Of a stretch of 9,600 nt of DNA, positions 7,108-9,600 are shown piece after piece (position 1 is the stretch's first letter; every line of letters starts with the position of its first letter). Both the position numbers and the translations under genes were made by a program. A model generated the notes under the pieces. It did no database searches and was not told where the DNA came from. It saw only the letters and a program-made list of their open reading frames with translations. The DNA lies in NCBI GenBank assembly GCA_965662355.1, contig CBFIHP010000049.1:1-9600 (forward strand). The letters are read 5' to 3'. The DNA is from GCA-2683825 sp965662355 (GTDB taxonomy: Bacteria; Planctomycetota; UBA1135; GCA-002686595).

Positions 7108-7971
7108 ATGTCCCCCTCAACGCACCCTCAAAGGCTCCCGGACGTCGTCCGCAAGCTCCTTGCGGAGCACTTCAAGGATGGAGTCGATCTCCCTGTTCTT
7201 CCAGACACCTCGATGGAGGTGCTGTCGCTCTGTAGCGACGGTGGCTGCGACGCTCAGCTGCTCTCCGAGCGGATCAGTCGCGATCAATCGCTAGCGGGTC
7301 ACGTGCTGCGTGTCTCGAATTCCACTGCATACGCTCCGAAAGAGTCCATCGTATCGCTGCAGCAAGCGGTCAGTCGTCTAGGGCTCAGCACCATTCAAGA
7401 GATAGCGATCGCTGTCTCCCTGAACGCGCGTGTCTTCCAGGCACCGGGTTGGGGCGTCAAGATCCGTGAGATGTGGATACATTCGGCCGCGGCCGGTATC
7501 TACGCGAAGGAAGTCGCGCGCCTCTTGCGGCAGAACGTCGAGTCGGCCTTTCTCTGCGGACTCCTTCACGATGTTGGCCGCCCTGTCGTGCTTCAAGCGC
7601 TGATCGACATCACGAAACAGCGGACCGACGCTCCCATTCCCGTAGGAATCGCGGAGGCTGGCATGAACGAGTTCCATGCGGAAGTTGGTGCCATGATCAT
7701 CCAGAGCTGGAAGCTTGCGGATTGGCTGATCGAGTCCGTTGGGCATCATCATGATGAAGGCGAGCTGAAAGGCATCACGCATCCCACCGAGGTGCACATT
7801 ACGCAGCTGGCTGACCTTTTGAGTCACTGGGCCCTCGAAACCGAATCGACCCAAGATGACTTCCCGTTTGAACACGATGTCATCCGGCACCTGAACATCT
7901 ACGCGGAAGACCTTGTCGGCCTTCTGGAAAAACGTGGCGACGTCCTGGAAGTCGCCGAGTCTTTCATCTAG
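7108..7971 (+). CDS. Stand-alone HDOD-domain signalling protein
   Basis: 287 residues, almost all one HDOD (HD-related output) domain. It opens with LPVLPDTSMEV (28-38). It carries ISRDQSLAGHVLRVSNS (56-72), typical of the family's D-P/Q-xL-xx-x-LLRxxNS segment, then AVSRLGL (87-93), W-I-H125-S, LLHDVGRP (152-159; H154, D155), H190 in FHAEVGA and HHH (213-215). Several histidines and the HD pair of HD hydrolases are therefore retained, though HDOD proteins generally have no proven catalysis. They are thought to act in signal transduction and gene regulation, and the protein is cytoplasmic. The final 60 residues are helical. The ATG at 7108 is the first possible start after an in-frame TAG at 7033. 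The gene ends 6 bp before sthA, in the same frame, so co-transcription is likely. Its partner is unknown. Confidence 0.92.
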   Translation: MSPSTHPQRLPDVVRKLLAEHFKDGVDLPVLPDTSMEVLSLCSDGGCDAQLLSERISRDQSLAGHVLRVSNSTAYAPKESIVSLQQAVSRLGLSTIQEIAIAVSLNARVFQAPGWGVKIREMWIHSAAAGIYAKEVARLLRQNVESAFLCGLLHDVGRPVVLQALIDITKQRTDAPIPVGIAEAGMNEFHAEVGAMIIQSWKLADWLIESVGHHHDEGELKGITHPTEVHITQLADLLSHWALETESTQDDFPFEHDVIRHLNIYAEDLVGLLEKRGDVLEVAESFI

Positions 7972-7977
7972 TTCTCC

Positions 7978-9375
7978 ATGTCGAAAGACATCGATTTTCT
8001 GGTGATCGGCGGCGGACCCTCTGGGCATCGCGCTGCGATTCAGGCAGGTAAAGCTGGCAAGAGCGTGCTCTTGGTCGAGCAGGGTCCCTCCCTCGGTGGC
8101 GAATGCGTCTCCCGTGGGACCATACCCAGCAAGACGCTACGGGAAACGGCTTCCTATTTGGCCGGCCTGCGCGATCGCAGCGAAGGAGTCCTGGACTTCC
8201 AGCTCGCTTCCGACATGAAGGTGGCCAGTCTCATGCGGCGCTTGAAGAACGTCCGCGAGAACCATGAAAGCTACATGGGCCGCCAGGTGGATCGGAACGG
8301 GGTCGAGCGTCTTCATGGCCGAGCGACGTTCCTGAACCCCCACAAGCTCGAGATTCACCTCCGCGATGGTGGGCGCAAGAAGGTCAGTGCCAAACACGTG
8401 GTCATCGCCACAGGGTCGCGTCCGCGCGATCCCGAAAACGTGCCCATCGACCACGAGCTGGTCCTCGACAGTGATTCGATCCTGTCGCTGATCTACCTTC
8501 CGCGCACGCTGGCCGTGCTCGGCGGTGGTGTCATCGCCAGCGAGTTCGCCTCGATTTTCGCCGCCCTCGGAGTCGAGGTCACGATGATCGACAGGCGCGC
8601 GCGCCCGTTGGACTTTCTGGACCCGGAGTTGTCGGGTGAATTCGTGCGTACGTTCGAGGCGAAAGGCGGACGCTTCATCGGGTCGGCGGCTTTCGAGTCG
8701 ATTCGGGCGGACGGCTACGAAGTGAAAGTCAACGTCGGCGGTGGCGAAGTGCTTACCGTCGACAAGTGTCTCTGCGCCCTCGGACGGGTCGCCAACGTCG
8801 ACGGTTTGAACCTGGAAGCCGCCGGTGTAGAGCTGGACAAGCGGGGCATCATTCCGGTCGATGAATTTGGACGAACGAACACGCCGGGCATCTACGCCGT
8901 CGGCGACGTGGTCGGTCCGCCGGCCCTGGCCGCGACCGCGATCATGCAGGGTCGTATCGCCGTGCGGCATGCACTCGACCTCCCGATCGATGACATTTCC
9001 GACCAGGTGCCCATCGGCATCTACACGATTCCGGAGATCGCCAGCATCGGGCTGGCCGAAGAGGAAGCCCGCGAGCGTCACGGGGACATTTTCGTCGGAC
9101 GAGCCACCTTTGGCGAAATCGCCCGCGGCCAGATCAGCGGCAACGTGAACGGCCTCTTGAAGATCATCGTAGCTCCCGACGGCAAGCTCCTTGGAACCCA
9201 GATCGCCGGCGAAGGCGCGACCGAGCTGATCCACGTGGCGCAGATGGCCATGTATGCGCGCTTGACCGTGGATGCCTTCCTGCAAAACGTCTTCAACTTC
9301 CCGACCCTGGCCGAGGCCTACCGTGTTGCGGCTTTGAGCGTCTCCAGCCAGATCGTTCAACGCAAGGCCGCCTAG
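7978..9375 (+). CDS. sthA: Soluble pyridine nucleotide transhydrogenase
   Basis: 465 residues, a flavoprotein of the pyridine nucleotide-disulfide reductase fold that moves hydride between NADPH and NAD+ in the cytoplasm. FAD binding is shown by GGGPSG (11-16), ATGSRP (144-149) and GIYAVGD (304-310); the NAD(P) Rossmann motif is GGGVIASE (182-189), with D205 ending the second strand. It is transhydrogenase rather than disulfide reductase: the usual C-x4-C is C43-x4-T48 in GTIPSK, and the C-terminal HPTxxE motif reads F441-P-T-x-x-E446, so one redox cysteine and the catalytic histidine are absent. DSDSILS (164-170), GIYTIPEIASIG (347-358) and FPTLAEAYRVAAL (441-453) match the E. coli SthA family. 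The ATG at 7978 follows the HDOD stop by 6 bp with no clear Shine-Dalgarno, suggesting translational coupling. Confidence 0.93.
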   Translation: MSKDIDFLVIGGGPSGHRAAIQAGKAGKSVLLVEQGPSLGGECVSRGTIPSKTLRETASYLAGLRDRSEGVLDFQLASDMKVASLMRRLKNVRENHESYMGRQVDRNGVERLHGRATFLNPHKLEIHLRDGGRKKVSAKHVVIATGSRPRDPENVPIDHELVLDSDSILSLIYLPRTLAVLGGGVIASEFASIFAALGVEVTMIDRRARPLDFLDPELSGEFVRTFEAKGGRFIGSAAFESIRADGYEVKVNVGGGEVLTVDKCLCALGRVANVDGLNLEAAGVELDKRGIIPVDEFGRTNTPGIYAVGDVVGPPALAATAIMQGRIAVRHALDLPIDDISDQVPIGIYTIPEIASIGLAEEEARERHGDIFVGRATFGEIARGQISGNVNGLLKIIVAPDGKLLGTQIAGEGATELIHVAQMAMYARLTVDAFLQNVFNFPTLAEAYRVAALSVSSQIVQRKAA

Positions 9376-9428
9376 CGCTAGCGCATTCCCGCACATCGGG
9401 GAGCCAAACGCCCCCGCGCCGCGCTAGG
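9371..9428. terminator. Nested inverted repeat between sthA and the glycosyltransferase gene
   Basis: CCTAGCGC (9371-9378) and GCGCTAGG (9421-9428) form a perfect 8-bp outer inverted repeat over 42 bases; an inner stem CGGGG/CCCCG (9397-9401, 9412-9416) has a 10-base loop. The first arm overlaps the TAG stop of sthA, and the palindrome GCGCTAGCGC is at 9375-9384. It lies between convergent genes, where a bidirectional terminator is expected, but no T-tract is present. Confidence 0.35.
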
Positions 9429-9432
9429 AAAC

Positions 9433-9600
9433 CTACAGTCCCAGAAGGAGCTCGCGCCAGCAAGAGCGCTCCCGCTCGGGTTGGAAGAGGGGCGCGCGTT
9501 CGGACACAGCTTGGCCTAGTTCCCCAAGAAACCCAGGCTCGGTCTCCGTCCGCTCGAGCAGATGACCAAGCCCCTCCGTATCCCCCGGCCCGAAGTACCC
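9433..9600 (-). CDS. C-terminal fragment of a probable glycosyltransferase
   Basis: The last 55 codons before a TAG (minus strand, 9435-9433) are open to the right edge. The fragment begins GYFGPGDTEGLGHLLER and ends ERERSCWRELLLGL. A G-x-G-D-x-x-x-L segment followed by a helix, then an R/A-P-L-F-x-P-E-R-E stretch, is the usual end of group-1 (GT4-like) glycosyltransferases, where a small-residue/aspartate loop starts the last helices after the nucleotide-sugar site. The TIGR04348/SenB-type glycosyltransferases are one possibility, a low-confidence guess. The donor, acceptor and length are unknown because the catalytic part is outside the window. It is convergent with sthA. Confidence 0.55.
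   Translation of the reverse strand, partial: GYFGPGDTEGLGHLLERTETEPGFLGELGQAVSERAPLFQPERERSCWRELLLGL

Noticed and set aside
8137..9396. A 419-codon open frame on the minus strand opposite sthA
   Set aside because: It is the antisense shadow of a strongly motif-supported gene in GC-rich DNA. Its translation has no recognisable domain and no ribosome binding site.

Overview
The window is about 60% G+C by eye and densely coded. Gene families are typical of a deltaproteobacterial or myxobacterial-type Gram-negative: an HDOD-receiver-GGDEF signalling fusion, a stand-alone HDOD protein, a UMF1-type transporter, a large DUF3604-like lipoprotein and a soluble transhydrogenase. The lineage is an inference from gene content only. 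A 98-base run of N inside one gene shows that this is a scaffolded draft, possibly metagenomic, assembly.

Layout: (1) 2-1387 (+), C-terminal part of an HDOD / receiver / GGDEF protein that enters from the left edge. (2) 1442-2791 (+), a UMF1/Atg22-like major facilitator. It converges, across 28 bp filled by a hairpin, on (3) 2820-4874 (-), a probable lipoprotein with a PHP/DUF3604-type metallohydrolase domain, interrupted by the assembly gap. (4) 4940-5530 (+), a small DUF4126-like membrane protein, divergent from (3) across 65 bp. (5) 5567-7000 (+), an M20-family dipeptidase-like metallopeptidase. (6) 7108-7971 (+), a stand-alone HDOD protein, followed after 6 bp by (7) 7978-9375 (+), sthA, the soluble pyridine nucleotide transhydrogenase. 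(8) 9433-9600 (-), the C-terminal end of a probable glycosyltransferase leaving at the right edge, convergent with sthA.

The genes do not form one obvious pathway. Two are signalling proteins: a probable c-di-GMP synthase module, and an HDOD protein that may be co-transcribed with sthA, which balances NADH and NADPH. The rest are transport, envelope-associated or housekeeping-type enzymes. Only the DUF3604 lipoprotein gene has a clear Shine-Dalgarno; the M20 gene carries a -10-like hexamer placed as in leaderless promoters. I found no tRNA, rRNA, CRISPR array, insertion sequence, phage or defence gene, and no convincing undescribed multi-gene system. The best leads are the DUF3604-like lipoprotein, the in-frame HDOD/sthA junction, and the hairpins at gene ends.
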